A program made the position numbers and the translations under genes. Of a stretch of DNA of 64,000 nt, positions 10,979-20,408 are shown piece after piece (positions within the stretch are counted from its first letter, which is position 1; every line of letters starts with the position of its first letter). The stretch comes from Turritopsis dohrnii. Its lineage: Eukaryota > Cnidaria > Hydrozoa > Anthoathecata > Oceaniidae. Location: the NCBI GenBank assembly GCA_027922465.2, contig BQMF02000235.1:372001-436000 (forward strand), read 5' to 3'. Under the pieces are notes generated by a model that saw nothing but the letters and a program-made list of their open reading frames with translations, was not told the DNA's origin and did no database searches.

Positions 10979-13453
10979 ATGAATGTTAATGGTTATCCTT
11001 TGTATCGCAGACGAAATAATGGTCGAACTGTGAGGGTTAAAAATGTAGATTTAGATAATCGATGGGTAGTTCCATACTGTCCCTGGTTATCAAAGAAATA
11101 TAATGCACATATAAATTTAGAGGCCTGTACTTCTATAAAAAGTGTTAAATATTTATTCAAATACGTATATAAAGGACATGATCGAGCGCATGTCGAAATT
11201 AACGAACAATTGCAATATGATGAAATTAAAACTTTTTTAGATGCTCGATATGTTAGTGCACCTGAAGCTCTGTGGAGAATATTTGAGTTCTCCATGCATG
11301 AGAAATCACACTGTATCAAAAGATTGGCAGTGCATTTGCCAGATCTTCAACGGGTTTATTTTCAACCTGGTGAAGAGTATGCAGCTGCAGACAGGGCATC
11401 TATGAGAGACACTCACCTCACAGCATGGTTTAAATTGAATGTTGAAGATCCTGATGCCCGACAATATCTGTTTCCTGACATTCCATATCATTATGTATTT
11501 CATGATAAGGAAAAAAAATGGAAAGCAAGAGATAAAACATATAAGCCAATAATTGCTCGACTATACAATGCAAGACCAACAGAAGGAGAAAGATTTTTCC
11601 TTCGTGTTTTATTGCTTCATGTTCCTGGTGCCACATCATTTGAGTATTTGCGCACGTTAAATGGGGTTGTTTATGATACATTTCGTGAAGCATGTATTGC
11701 AAGAGGTCTTCTTCAAGATGATGACGAATGGCACAATACATTGGAAGAGGCATCTACATTCCAAATGCCACAACAATTGAGGCAACTGTTCGTCACAATA
11801 TTGACACACTGTGAGCCATTGAATCCGTTGGATCTGTGGAATACATTCAAGGGTCAATTGTGCGAGGATTATGCGCGCACATTGCCTGCTACTCAAGCTG
11901 AGCAAAAGGTTTTGGGATATATCGATAACATACTCAAACAATTTGGTATGTCCTTAACGCAATTAAACCTTCCTGAGTTAATTGAACAAATTGACGAGGA
12001 AGAGGTTGATGTAAACTTATACATTGACCAGACACAACAGGTAAGGCCTCTGCTTAATGAGCAGCAGGTGGCTGTGGCTGATGCAATATTATCTGCTGTT
12101 TCAAATGTAAAAAACGCTTTGGCACAACCTGATACATTGTTTTATCTTGATGGACCAGCTGGCACAGGTAAAACATTTACATACAACTATGTTATAGCAG
12201 CATGTAGGGCCAGAGGTTGGAAAGTCGCTACTGCTGCATATACAGGTATTGCAGCCACTTTACTTTCTGGTGGGTGTACATTGCATTCATTATTTCGTTT
12301 GCCTGTTCCTGTTTTAGAAACCAGTGTTTGTAATGTAACTCCGACATCAAAACATGCTGAATACTTACGTAGTGTAGACCTGTTTCTCATCGATGAAGCG
12401 ACAATGGTTTCCACTCATATTTTTCATGCCATCGATCGTTTACTTCGTGATGTTTGTAAAAACGATACTCTCTTTGGTGGCAAAGTACTGTTATGGGGCG
12501 GAGATTTCCGTCAATGCTTACCTGTTGTAAAGAAAGCAAAACCTACTGATGTTATTGAGGTGTGTTTAACCAGTTCTGCATTGTGGGCTTCAGTGTCAAA
12601 ATTCTCATTAACTCAAAACATGAGAGCTAGACCTGAGGAGCAACAATTTTGTCAGTGGCTGTTGCAATTGGGTAATGGGGAATTACCTTTTAAACAAGAT
12701 GATCCTGCTAAAGGTGCCATTGAAATTCCAGATTGCTGTGTCGTGTCTGAAAACACATCACTTATTTCAGTCATGTACGACGGCCTGGAACCTCATCAAT
12801 ATGCTTCGACTGCTATTTTGACACCTACAAATGAGCAGTCATTAATAATTAATAATGAGGTGTTGGAAAGATTGCCTGGTGAACCAGTTTGCTATTATAG
12901 TGCTGATGAAGTTGATTGTGATGATGAGGATGAGCGACAAAATTATCCGCTTGATTTTTTAAACAGCATCACACCATCTGGTATGCCTCCACATTGTTTG
13001 AAACTTAAAGTTGGAGCAATAATTATGCTTTTACGAAATTTGAACATCAAGAAGGGTCTTTGCAACGGGACACGCTTGATTGTTCGGGAACTATCGCAGA
13101 ATTTTATTAAAGCTGACGTTTTGACAGGGTCAGCTGTTGGAGAAACAATTTTCATACCTAGGGTACAATTGTCACCCTCTGACACAGGTATGCCTTTCAC
13201 TTTGAAACGTAGACAACTGCCGATTCGTTTGGCTTATTCTTTCACTGTTAATAAGAGTCAAGGTCAAACATTTGAAAAAATTGGTTTGTTTCTACAACGA
13301 CCGTGCTTTTCACATGGTCAACTATATGTAGCCTGTTCTAGGGCAAAGGCATTTGATAATGTTAAAGTCAAAGTTGCTGCCACAGGTAAACAAGGTTACA
13401 TCAATGGGAAGTTGTATACACAGAATGTTGTATTCCCACAAGTTTTACAGTAA
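10979..13453 (+). pseudogene. Helitron-A Rep C-terminus and PIF1-family helicase
   Basis: 824 codons in frame with the preceding Rep part, separated only by the TAA at 10976. It opens with NGYPLYRRR and SVKYLFKYVYKGHDRA; the tyrosines in the latter segment are those expected of a two-tyrosine Rep active site. A PIF1/RecD-type SF1 helicase follows: Walker A GPAGTGKTFTYN (residues about 393-405), Walker B LFLIDEATM, an Arg finger region LTQNMRARPEEQQF, and the C-terminal FTVNKSQGQTFEKIGLFL plus LYVACSRAKAF. Size and domain order match autonomous animal Helitrons. The helicase half is intact over its full length. The element's own 3' terminus was not located with certainty downstream. Confidence 0.9.
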
Positions 13454-14023
13454 ATTATTTGTTGTTTTGTTTGTTGTGCAGTTTGCCATAATCTGTGCCC
13501 TTTTTTAAGTTCAGTAACATGTGTATTATTGTGACGGATGTGATGGATGATTATTACACTGTGTATAGTTTTCCTTTGGGTATCTTTACCAGTGTGATAT
13601 CTATTCTATCCACTAGGTGGTTCGTTAATGCTGTTTATAGTAGAACTACTGTCTCCGTTTTTTCTGATACACGATGACTGTTCCTTAAGGTGCCAGCTGT
13701 TAACTGCTATATTTAATCCTGAAGAAATGTAATCAACTTATATCACATGATATGTTCATTTCTTCTTTAGGTGGAGTACAAGTCCCATTGACTTGCGTTC
13801 CCGTCGTGTACTCTGTTACCATGAATTGCGCATGGAAAATCACGAGCTTTTAGCCAATAGCAACACATCTCCATAGGCAATTCATGAACCAAAAGTCAGG
13901 GCATCTCTTTGAAAGAGATATATTTTCAGTTTAGTAATGTGGTATCTTTAGCATTATTTTTTTAAGAGTTGTAAATTAAAACTATGAAATTTTTATTTAA
14001 TTTTAGTAATAAAAAAAAATATA
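13454..14023. other. Gene-free stretch between Helitron-A and the micro-exon gene
   Basis: AT-rich with no supported ORF. It should contain the Helitron-A 3' end and the promoter of the downstream gene, but I could not identify a convincing hairpin plus CTRR or a TATA box. Confidence 0.35.
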
Positions 14024-14995
14024 ATGGCTGCAGCCAACACAGACTTCAGTAAGTTGTACATTTTTAACTGGGATTTTCTATTGCATTTAAGTTATTTGCT
14101 TTCTATTAAACATATCTTCCTCCTATATTTTAGTATTCGAAACAGAATGTGCTGCAAGTAAGGTTTACATTATTTACTTTCACCGCTTTTTCATTAAAGA
14201 AGATACTATGGTTTTAACTGCTTTATTTTTAGAGTTACAACAATATGACAAAAAGAAACCAGGTATGCAATTAAACATAACTACCTTTCTATGATACCTT
14301 TTGAAGACCCTGAAGGAAGCTGAAAGAAAGTATTTCATATTACGGAATCATGTTTGATACATAATAGTTTGATTCATAAACATTTTATTTTTAGTAATGA
14401 AAATGGTTAAACGGGCACAGCCCATACACAAAACCCATTCTGGTAAGCTTTCTAAGTAATAGCTACATAATATATATGTTTTATTCATATGACGCCTTTC
14501 ATTCATATGACTCCTTCATTCATATGTTTTGGGTGTAGATATATACGCATATAACTTTTTTAGATAATGCTACAACAAGCAAATATGTGAATAGTGAGTT
14601 TTCGTAATATTGTTCATGTTCATGCAGTATTGTATTGTATAACAATACCATTCTTTGAGCAGTGATCAGTACATATAGGCACGGTTATATATTTTTTTCA
14701 GATCTAATGGATGTGGATGCGCCCACTGCAAATAGTAAGAGTGCAAATATTCTTATTTTTAATGAATGTATAATGTATGTCTTCTTAACACTTCTGTAAC
14801 TGTTATGTTCCATATGTTTTTAGATGTTGGAAAGCCTTCATCAGTGGGAAAACCGGTCCCAAGTACCAGTGCAAATAGTAAGTTTATGAATAGATTTTAT
14901 TTTGCGCCACACATAGTTCATTTAAGTGTCTTCTTTGATCAGTCACATGTATGATATTTTTTCAGATCTCGATGTCGAAACTAACAGTGGAAAAA
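14024..14995 (+). CDS. Micro-exon gene segment: eight symmetric phase-1 exons
   Basis: Exons by GT/AG borders: 14024-14048, 14134-14157, 14233-14262, 14395-14442, 14564-14593, 14702-14734, 14824-14877 and 14966-14995. The first starts with ATG and is 25 nt. The others are 24, 30, 48, 30, 33, 54 and 30 nt, all multiples of three, and every intron is in phase 1. Each internal exon can therefore be skipped or duplicated without breaking the frame. The encoded peptide is polar, rich in Ser, Thr, Asn, Lys and Pro, with no signal peptide or known domain. Several exons end in the same AAT-A|gt pattern. The next in-phase acceptor is at 15719, leading into the recombinase-like exon, so this is probably the 5' part of that gene. 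The pattern resembles the micro-exon genes of schistosomes, but homology is not claimed. Confidence 0.65.
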
Positions 14996-15073
14996 GTAAG
15001 ATTTAATTTGTAGAATCTAACATCAACTTATTGTATTTGCGGTAAACTATTAATTTCTATTGATTTTGTTTAG

Positions 15074-15250
15074 AACTCACGTATATGGATTTCGCCCGTT
15101 ACCGCGAAACGAATCCGGGCTCCCGATCCATGGCGGCCTTTCGGGTTTGGTCCAAAAATGGTGGTCGGGACCGGCCCGACTATATATATAATAAAAAAAA
15201 AAATAATAATAAAAAAAATAAAAATAATCTTTTAAAAAATATTATAAAAA
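15074..15250 (+). repeat. GC-rich block with A-rich tail, possible short retro-insert
   Basis: About 100 bp at 15085-15180 (cgcccgttaccgcgaaacg through gggaccggcccgac) are far more GC-rich than their surroundings. They are followed by a TA-repeat and a long A/AAT-rich tail. A GC body with an A-rich 3' tail suggests a retroposed fragment. No A or B box or target duplication could be identified. Confidence 0.35.
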
Positions 15251-15256
15251 TTTTGA

Positions 15257-15327
15257 ATAATTCTACGCTGTAAGAAACAGGGTAAAATGAAAGTATAAGT
15301 ATAATGTTTGTTACAGCGTAGAATTAG
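15257..15327. repeat. Perfect inverted repeat, MITE-like hairpin
   Basis: Arms aattctacgctgtaa and ttacagcgtagaatt are exact reverse complements separated by about 40 nt. This could be a small foldback element or a remnant of one. Confidence 0.55.
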
Positions 15328-15647
15328 TATTTCGTTGTTTGTAAAGTTTGTAGAGTTTTTTATTTGAGAATAGATGTTTGTTGTCAATCTGTTATCTTTT
15401 TTTACTTCCATTGTCACGATTCAGTAAATAGTTCTTCGTAGCCAAATCACGTCAACCTACCATGTTCTTTGAAATCGCTGATCTCATTTAATATTTTTGT
15501 ACTGGTCTACATTCCAAGCAATAGAGGAACTTTATTATACTTAAATTCATTATACTAAGCCTTTCTCAGATTTTATTACCATTAAAAATATATATAAATA
15601 CAAGTGTATATCAGATCCTAAGCCTTTCTCTCTGTTCAGCTCACATT

Positions 15648-15685
15648 GATTAAAACCTGTAAAAAATTTTTACACGGGTTACTAG
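15648..15685 (+). mobile_element. Helitron-B-like 3' terminus
   Basis: The palindrome GTAAAAAATTTTTAC, a short spacer and CTAG followed by T match the 3' end organisation of the Helitron-B copies. The 5' part of this copy is not recognisable upstream. Confidence 0.5.
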
Positions 15686-15719
15686 TTTTTTTCTAATGTG
15701 ACATTATTTTCTATTACAG

Positions 15720-17264
15720 GCATCTTTAACATTCGGAAGGAAAGGAGCGATAGAGTTGCTGATGAGGCTGAGAACAAGAAACCCAGGTCGTATCGATTTT
15801 ATATTTGTCCCATATGTGCAGTTGTAAGCAAAACATTTTCTGAACAAGGATCCAGAAAAATACCGATCTACGTTGGCAGCAAAAATTCCTTGCGAGGAAG
15901 AGATAATTCAAGTAAAATGGCCAATGAAGAGATCGATAAAAAGCCAAAAGTATGGGAGGTCAAATGAAGAGGATGAAAGTTCTGATTCTGAAGCATCTAT
16001 AACTTCTGAAATGGATATACCAAGCATCGATGACACTGAAGGTGCAGTATAGGAAGTAGAAGAGCCAGAATTTAGCAGATATTTAGAGGTTTTCAAGCAA
16101 TACCTTATGAGTCATTCAGTTGAGAAGAATGGCAACTGTTATCTGTACGTTAGGGTGTCAGCATTATACCAATTTTTGCGATCTTCAATCTGTTGATAGT
16201 CTGTGGATGAAGAAGCATGCTTTAGTGAAGAAATATGAACCTGGAACTATCAGATCATACCTTTTGACATTGGGTCATTTCTTTGATTTCCTCATTCGAT
16301 CCATGGTTACCCCTAACGTACCCAATACCTTGCCAGTTAACCAGGTGACTGTAGACCAACTTAGAGTTTGTCGCGATGAAGTGGCAAAATGGCGTTCAGC
16401 GTTAAGGCCTGAAGAAGAGCTTAGGCAATATGATGTTATGATGAAAGATGGGGGTAATCTTATCTCTAAAGAAGAGTTTTGTGCTGTTTTGAAAAGTCCA
16501 TTTTACTTGGAAGTCATGAAAATGATCACAAAAGTCACAAAGGTTACTCGTGATTCGTTAATGGTAAATATAGTCCGACTGGTCAATACCTTGTGTTAGT
16601 AAAGAAACACAAGACAGCTAGTAGATATGGGCCATGTCAAAAAGTTGTTAAGAAAGAAGTGAAGGAAGCATGTGATGTTTACGTGAACATCATAAGGAAT
16701 GCTGTGCCTGGAAAAAAGTCGTCAATCATGTTCATCACATGGTCTGGTTGTCAACTTGAATCTGGTGGGGTCAGCACACAATTAAATTCGTTCTTTTTGA
16801 AGTGCCTTCCTAACGATGATAGAAGTAAGAACATCAGTGCAACACTTGTACGAAAGAGTCTGCTCACCTTTTTTTATGATGAGCGGCCAGACATGAAAGA
16901 AGAATTAGGGCAACTGATGAAGCACAACCCAAAAACCGGATCTCGGTTTTATCATTTGACACGTTTGAGGAAAGAATGTGCTGCAACTTCTGAAAAAGTA
17001 GATGAAGTTTTATTCCATAGTGATGCAGACGAAGAGAGGCTGGATAAAAAGCGAAGAATGGGAGATATTGAAAAAACAGCATCGAATGAGGAGGATGATG
17101 AATTCGAAAAAGATAGTGACCAAGATTATATCCTGAATGATGCCATTGAAAGTCGTAGGCATGTTTGGTCGATGGAAGAAGAGGAGGCACTTATTGATCT
17201 TCTCGGTGATACTGTTTTAGAAACGTGGCATATGCCTTTAATTCGTCAGGTATGTTTAATCTAG
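15720..17264 (+). pseudogene. Tyrosine-recombinase-like (Crypton-type) gene, decayed
   Basis: Coding sequence starts after a tattacag acceptor. The N-terminal part reads RSDRVADEAENKKPR and YICPICAV, a zinc-finger start. The frame then shifts near 15840 and again between 16080 and 16200, and a TAG lies at about 16049. Open segments at 16120-16599 and 16593-17264 carry SYLLTLGHFFDFLIR (a SAM-like N-terminal helix region), then TLVRKSLLTFF and LMKHNPKTGSRFYHL. The Arg in the first and the His...Tyr pair in the second, nine residues apart, fit the second Arg, His and nucleophilic Tyr of tyrosine recombinases; the usual HxxR His is replaced by Thr. A Myb-like WSMEEEEALIDLL follows an acidic linker. 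Related families include Cryptons and domesticated recombinases. Multiple frameshifts make this copy a pseudogene. Confidence 0.6.
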
Positions 17265-17449
17265 TCTGCTTTGTTTTGATGCTTAATTTGGTTTTAAATG
17301 TGGCAAATTGTATTAATCAATGAACAAAAAACTAATATGGCAAAATTTCTATGGAGGCTTGGAAAGGGTGTGGTTGTTTCTTTCATAACGTTCATTTAAA
17401 AATTGTTAATCAATTTTTTATAATAAAGCTTGCTTCCACAAATTAACTA

Positions 17450-17844
17450 TTGAAAGGAATTTCATCAAAAAAAATATATGACAAACTTCATCAGCTGAAA
17501 AGAACAGGAAGATTTGAAGGGGAAAAGGAAGAAGAACAGGTGATACAAGCTGAACAGGCTTCCATTGCATCAAATAAAGTTTCATTCCATCCAGATCAAA
17601 GAGTGTTTATTAAAGAACTGTTCAAGCGAGAAGTCCGTGGTAGTGGGTCTGTCACACTCAGTGGTATAAAAAAAGTTCTGGACAACCATTTCACTGCTCG
17701 TCAACGATTGGCGCAATTTACCAATAACCAAATTGTAGCTAAAGTGCGATACGAAAGGCAGCGATACCGGCTTAACAATCGCAAGAAGATCAAGATCAAT
17801 ACGATAACGAAAGATGGTATTCAGACAGAAACGATTATTTATGA
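17450..17844 (+). pseudogene. Possible C-terminal exon of the recombinase-like gene
   Basis: Open segment beginning ISSKKIYDKLHQLKRTGR, followed by a Gln/Glu-rich linker and a second basic helix-rich region (FHPDQRVFIKELF, LDNHFTARQRLAQFTNNQIV). The spacing after the Myb-like WSMEEEEAL segment suggests it completes a DNA-binding tail. No catalytic motif is present. The reading is cut by a change of frame where the cysteine-rich ORF starts. Confidence 0.4.
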
Positions 17845-18203
17845 TGTGGGCAATGTAATGAAAAAGTATGTAATGACGAGTACAATATCTGTACAAAATG
17901 TTTTTGTGGGCGATGTAAAGAATTTTTAACTGACGTTGACACAATAGGTTATGATTTATGTAAGAAATGTTTGTACGAAACATGCCCATTAACTGTAAAC
18001 ATTTCAATAACGGAAGACGATTGTATATGTTATAAACATATAAGCACGATCAAACCGTGGCCTAGTTGGTGTAATGGGTACAACATCAACCTTGGAATCG
18101 CAAGGTTCCAGGTTCAAACCCGACACTTGCCCAGCTGATGAGCCGTGATACGGCGAAACAAGCTTGTCCTGGGATGTGTATATGTTATAAACATAAAATA
18201 TAA
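17845..18203 (+). CDS. Cysteine-rich zinc-finger-like ORF, interrupted by a SINE
   Basis: A frame opens right after a TGA (17842-17844) and encodes CGQC, VCNDEYNICTKCFCGRC and YDLCKKCLYETCP: twelve cysteines in about 50 residues, spaced as in a treble-clef or RING-like zinc domain. The SINE is inserted near the C-terminal end at a TGT-ATA-TGT codon run. Because its 19-bp target duplication repeats that run, the original frame would have ended shortly after at TAA 18201-18203. No ATG start is visible, so it is either an exon or has lost its 5' part. It lies directly upstream of three tiny ORFs in the same orientation. Function unknown. Confidence 0.4.
18022..18040. repeat. SINE target site duplication, left copy (19 bp)
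   Basis: tgtatatgttataaacata, identical to 18177-18195. Confidence 0.92.
18058..18069 (+). promoter_or_regulatory. Pol III A box of the SINE
   Basis: TGGCCTAGTTGG matches the tRNA A-box consensus TRGCNNAGYNGG. Confidence 0.85.
18111..18120 (+). promoter_or_regulatory. Pol III B box of the SINE
   Basis: GGTTCAAACC matches the B-box consensus GGTTCRANNCC, 41 bp downstream of the A box, a tRNA-like spacing. Confidence 0.88.
18130..18173 (+). ncRNA. Type I hammerhead self-cleaving ribozyme
   Basis: All conserved core elements are present in order: stem I strand cccag, CTGATGA core (18135-18141), stem II gccg-tgata-cggc, GAAA (18155-18158), a very short stem III caagcttg, the cleavage triplet GTC (18166-18168), and the closing stem I strand ctggg (18169-18173). 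Cleavage is predicted after C18168. The short stem III is typical of animal type I hammerheads in retroelements, which often work best as dimers. No core base is missing, so activity is plausible. Confidence 0.88.
18177..18195. repeat. SINE target site duplication, right copy (19 bp)
   Basis: tgtatatgttataaacata, identical to 18022-18040. Confidence 0.92.
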
Positions 18204-18206
18204 TAG

Positions 18207-18281
18207 ATGAACTGCCAAGAAATAGTTATTGCTGTATTTTTAATTGTTTGGTGTGTCATTTTATTTGCTGCATGGTTATAA
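18207..18281 (+). CDS. 24-residue single-pass membrane peptide ORF
   Basis: ATG to TAA encoding a short polar start followed by an almost uninterrupted hydrophobic run (IVIAVFLIVWCVILFAAWL), long enough for one membrane span. It sits 3 bp after the TAA of the Cys-rich ORF and overlaps the next ORF. Very short ORFs can occur by chance; the composition and compact neighbours are the only support. Confidence 0.35.
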   Translation: MNCQEIVIAVFLIVWCVILFAAWL

Positions 18282-18472
18282 AAAAACGTCATTTACACAA
18301 AACAAGACGATAAACGAGCTGTTAAGAAACAAAGCGCGGTGGTTTTATAAAAGCACAACGTAAATGTCGTCGTGCACGTCGAAATCGACGACGAAAACAA
18401 CAGAAATGTGGGTTTCGTGGTGCATTACTTGGACTGGCATTACCAGTAGTGTCAACTTTATTAAATAAATGA
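18272..18472 (+). pseudogene. Arg/Lys-rich small protein with hydrophobic C-terminus, two in-frame stops
   Basis: Frame from ATG 18272 (KKRHLHKTRR) broken by TAA at 18311-18313 and a second stop shortly after. It then stays open to 18472 with CRRARRNRRRKQQKC followed by GALLGLALPVVSTLL. A strongly basic region followed by a Gly/Ala/Leu-rich amphipathic tail is the layout of adenovirus mu/pVI-type core peptides and their counterparts in Polinton-like viruses. This is an analogy of composition only. No start codon precedes the second part directly. Confidence 0.35.
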
Positions 18473-18502
18473 AAATAAAAAAAATTAATCATTTTAAACG
18501 AA

Positions 18503-18661
18503 ATGAAGAAAAGAAAACATCGTGGTGTTTTTTTTGATTGGAAGCCATGGTATTTACAAAAAGGTTGTGATACGTATCGTAAACATTATCGTCGTTATCA
18601 ACATCATAGACGACGACAAAAAGGCGGATGGATGTCAGCAAAAATTAATTTTTTTAATTAA
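18503..18661 (+). CDS. 52-residue basic ORF
   Basis: ATG to TAA with KKRKHRG at the start, an aromatic DWKPWYLQKG segment, then YRKHYRRYQHHRRRQKGG and a short polar end. It is highly basic and rich in Tyr, His and Arg, consistent with a nucleic-acid-binding peptide. It follows the previous ORF in the same orientation with a 30-bp gap. No family recognised. Confidence 0.35.
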   Translation: MKKRKHRGVFFDWKPWYLQKGCDTYRKHYRRYQHHRRRQKGGWMSAKINFFN

Positions 18662-18768
18662 GATAAGAAATTTATTGCATCAAGACTTGATATTTTCAGA
18701 ATTATTTAAAAGAGACAACACTAGATTTTAATTAACGTGCCGCTTGTAACCCTTTAGTAGCCAGTCGA

Positions 18769-18774
18769 AATAAA
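18769..18774 (+). terminator. Polyadenylation signal AATAAA after the tiny-ORF cluster
   Basis: AATAAA about 110 bp downstream of the last small ORF, the only canonical signal close to the cluster end on this strand. Confidence 0.4.
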
Positions 18775-18964
18775 GTCATTGTTTCAAACAACTTGTTATT
18801 TATTATTTTTAATAAATACAATTTTTTAAAAATTTCGTCTTTTCATTTACTAACGTGTTATTTATTTATCAATTACAAGTTTATTGCAACTACTATTTAC
18901 ATTCTCATTTAATATTTATAATCTATCAACACCTAACTTGTTACCATTTCTTTTATGAGGTTAC

Positions 18965-19080
18965 ACTAGGTTCCAATCTCTTTTTTGACAACTTGACAAC
19001 TAGTTACCAATCTTTTTAAACTAGTTACCAAGCTCTTTTAACAACTTCAAAACTAGGTACCAAACTCTTTTCACTTGGGT
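18965..19080. repeat. Short imperfect tandem repeat around 'aactagttaccaa'
   Basis: About four imperfect units containing ctagttaccaa or taggtaccaaact followed by tctttt, with a spacing of roughly 30 bp. Confidence 0.5.
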
Positions 19081-19280
19081 TGAGATTACTTTTTTGGTCA
19101 TATTTTCAAACTACTATTTTCTTTGTTTCAAAAAACAATAGGGTCCATTGTTCTCAAAACTTCTTATGTAAATAGCGGCACGCTTTCATCTTTCAACCCC
19201 CTCCTACCGACTATCATCATCAATAATTTCTGATAAATTTATCAGGAAGTTACTGATTGGAAAACAATAAATCTAATCAG

Positions 19281-19366
19281 TAATTCGTTCGATGAATCAG
19301 AAATTCGTTCGATGAATCAGTAGTTATTGATAAAATAATCAGCAATACTGATTCATCAAACGAATT
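19281..19366. repeat. Direct and inverted repeat cluster
   Basis: aattcgttcgatgaatcag occurs twice in direct orientation (19281-19299, 19301-19319) and once inverted with one mismatch (19348-19366). It is surrounded by more ctgataa/ttatcag palindromic sequence from 19225 to 19415. It can form a long hairpin. Confidence 0.65.
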
Positions 19367-19560
19367 ACTGATAAATCAAACAAATTACTTATTAATTTAT
19401 CAGTAATATCACTTGTTATGATTTTCCCTCAAACCGTCACATATATATAATATTTTTAATATATTTGATTTGACAATTTGGTTGACAAGTTTTCGGTGGT
19501 CATGTAACTTACTTGTGTTACTTGTGTGCATATTCGAACGTCTTGTTCAGGTAAGATTCT

Positions 19561-20393
19561 TCATAAATCACGCCTCATGTCTCCTGATGAATCTTCCAAA
19601 ATATTTTTCATATGTAAGATTGAATTACACCCTGTGTAACCATGAATTTGGAGTTCATCTGTGATAGACTTGAGGTGTGTGTTGAGGGCATTTTTGAATT
19701 GGTCAATTGAAATATTTTTCATGTTTCTGATGCTCTTTGGCATGGCATTAAAAAGTTTTGCACCTTGCACAGCAAGGGAACTATCTCTGAGTCTTGATAT
19801 TTGATTCTTTGAGATAGATAATGAACACATCCGGCCCAGCCATGGGTTTTCAGTGGACTTTATACTGTTGTTCACATTTGGTACCATATTTTCGAGGATA
19901 TTTCAAATATAAATTATGCGATATCTTTCCTTTCGCCTTAGAAGTGAAATTTTTGTTTGTTTCAGACACTCCCAATAGTTACTTGAGGTGCTGATTCTTC
20001 TTAAAAATGAATTTTGAATATGTTCAAGTATCTGAATGAGACCAACTGCAATTGGACTCCATAGAATGGAGCAATATTCTATAATTGGTATGATTTATAT
20101 AGGACAATCATACAATTGCAGGAGTGTGATGAAAAGGTGCGTAGAATGCAAGATGTTAGATTTTTGGCTTTTTCATCAATCATGGTTGTTACTTGTTCTT
20201 TAAATGTGCAATCCTTATCCATAAGGATTCCTAGGTCCTTTACAACATCCTTACTTTCAATCAGTGTGCCTGATGGCAAAATGTAATTTGTTTGTTCTTT
20301 AATGAGCTTGTTTGGTCCACAGTGCAAAAGCTGAAATTTTACATCATTCAGTTTCATATTATTTTCATTTGTCCAAGTGTAAATTTGTTCCAA
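19561..20393 (-). pseudogene. LINE C-terminal region, fragmented
   Basis: Two open pieces, 20079-20393 and 19561-19887. The first contains WTNENNMKLNDVKFQLLHCG and KDLGILMDKDCTFKEQV, the conserved post-active-site thumb region of LINE RTs. The second contains SLAVQGAKLFNAMPKSIRN, a C-terminal signature found downstream of many LINE RTs. Frames differ between the pieces, so the gene is broken. Confidence 0.75.
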
Positions 20394-20408
20394 ATCTTCT
20401 TGAAGTAA

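Larger units (their letters stand above)
18041..18176 (+). mobile_element. tRNA-derived SINE with 3' hammerhead ribozyme (136 bp)
   Basis: A 136-bp insert lies between perfect 19-bp direct repeats. Its 5' half has RNA polymerase III promoter boxes as in a tRNA gene: A box TGGCCTAGTTGG (18058-18069) and B box GGTTCAAACC (18111-18120). Its 3' half is a type I hammerhead ribozyme motif (18130-18173). The element ends ctgggatg without a poly(A) or simple-repeat tail. Long perfect target duplications imply target-primed insertion by a partner LINE or Penelope-like element, and recent activity. The combination resembles the schistosome Sm-alpha elements, which pair a pol III promoter with a hammerhead. 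Confidence 0.88.

Noticed and set aside
10993..11941. Minus-strand ORFs of 65-108 codons across the helicase
   Set aside because: Antisense shadows of the intact Helitron-A helicase frame.
18041..18120. Functional tRNA gene
   Set aside because: A and B boxes are present, but no acceptor stem or cloverleaf can be closed and the sequence continues into the ribozyme. It is a SINE head.
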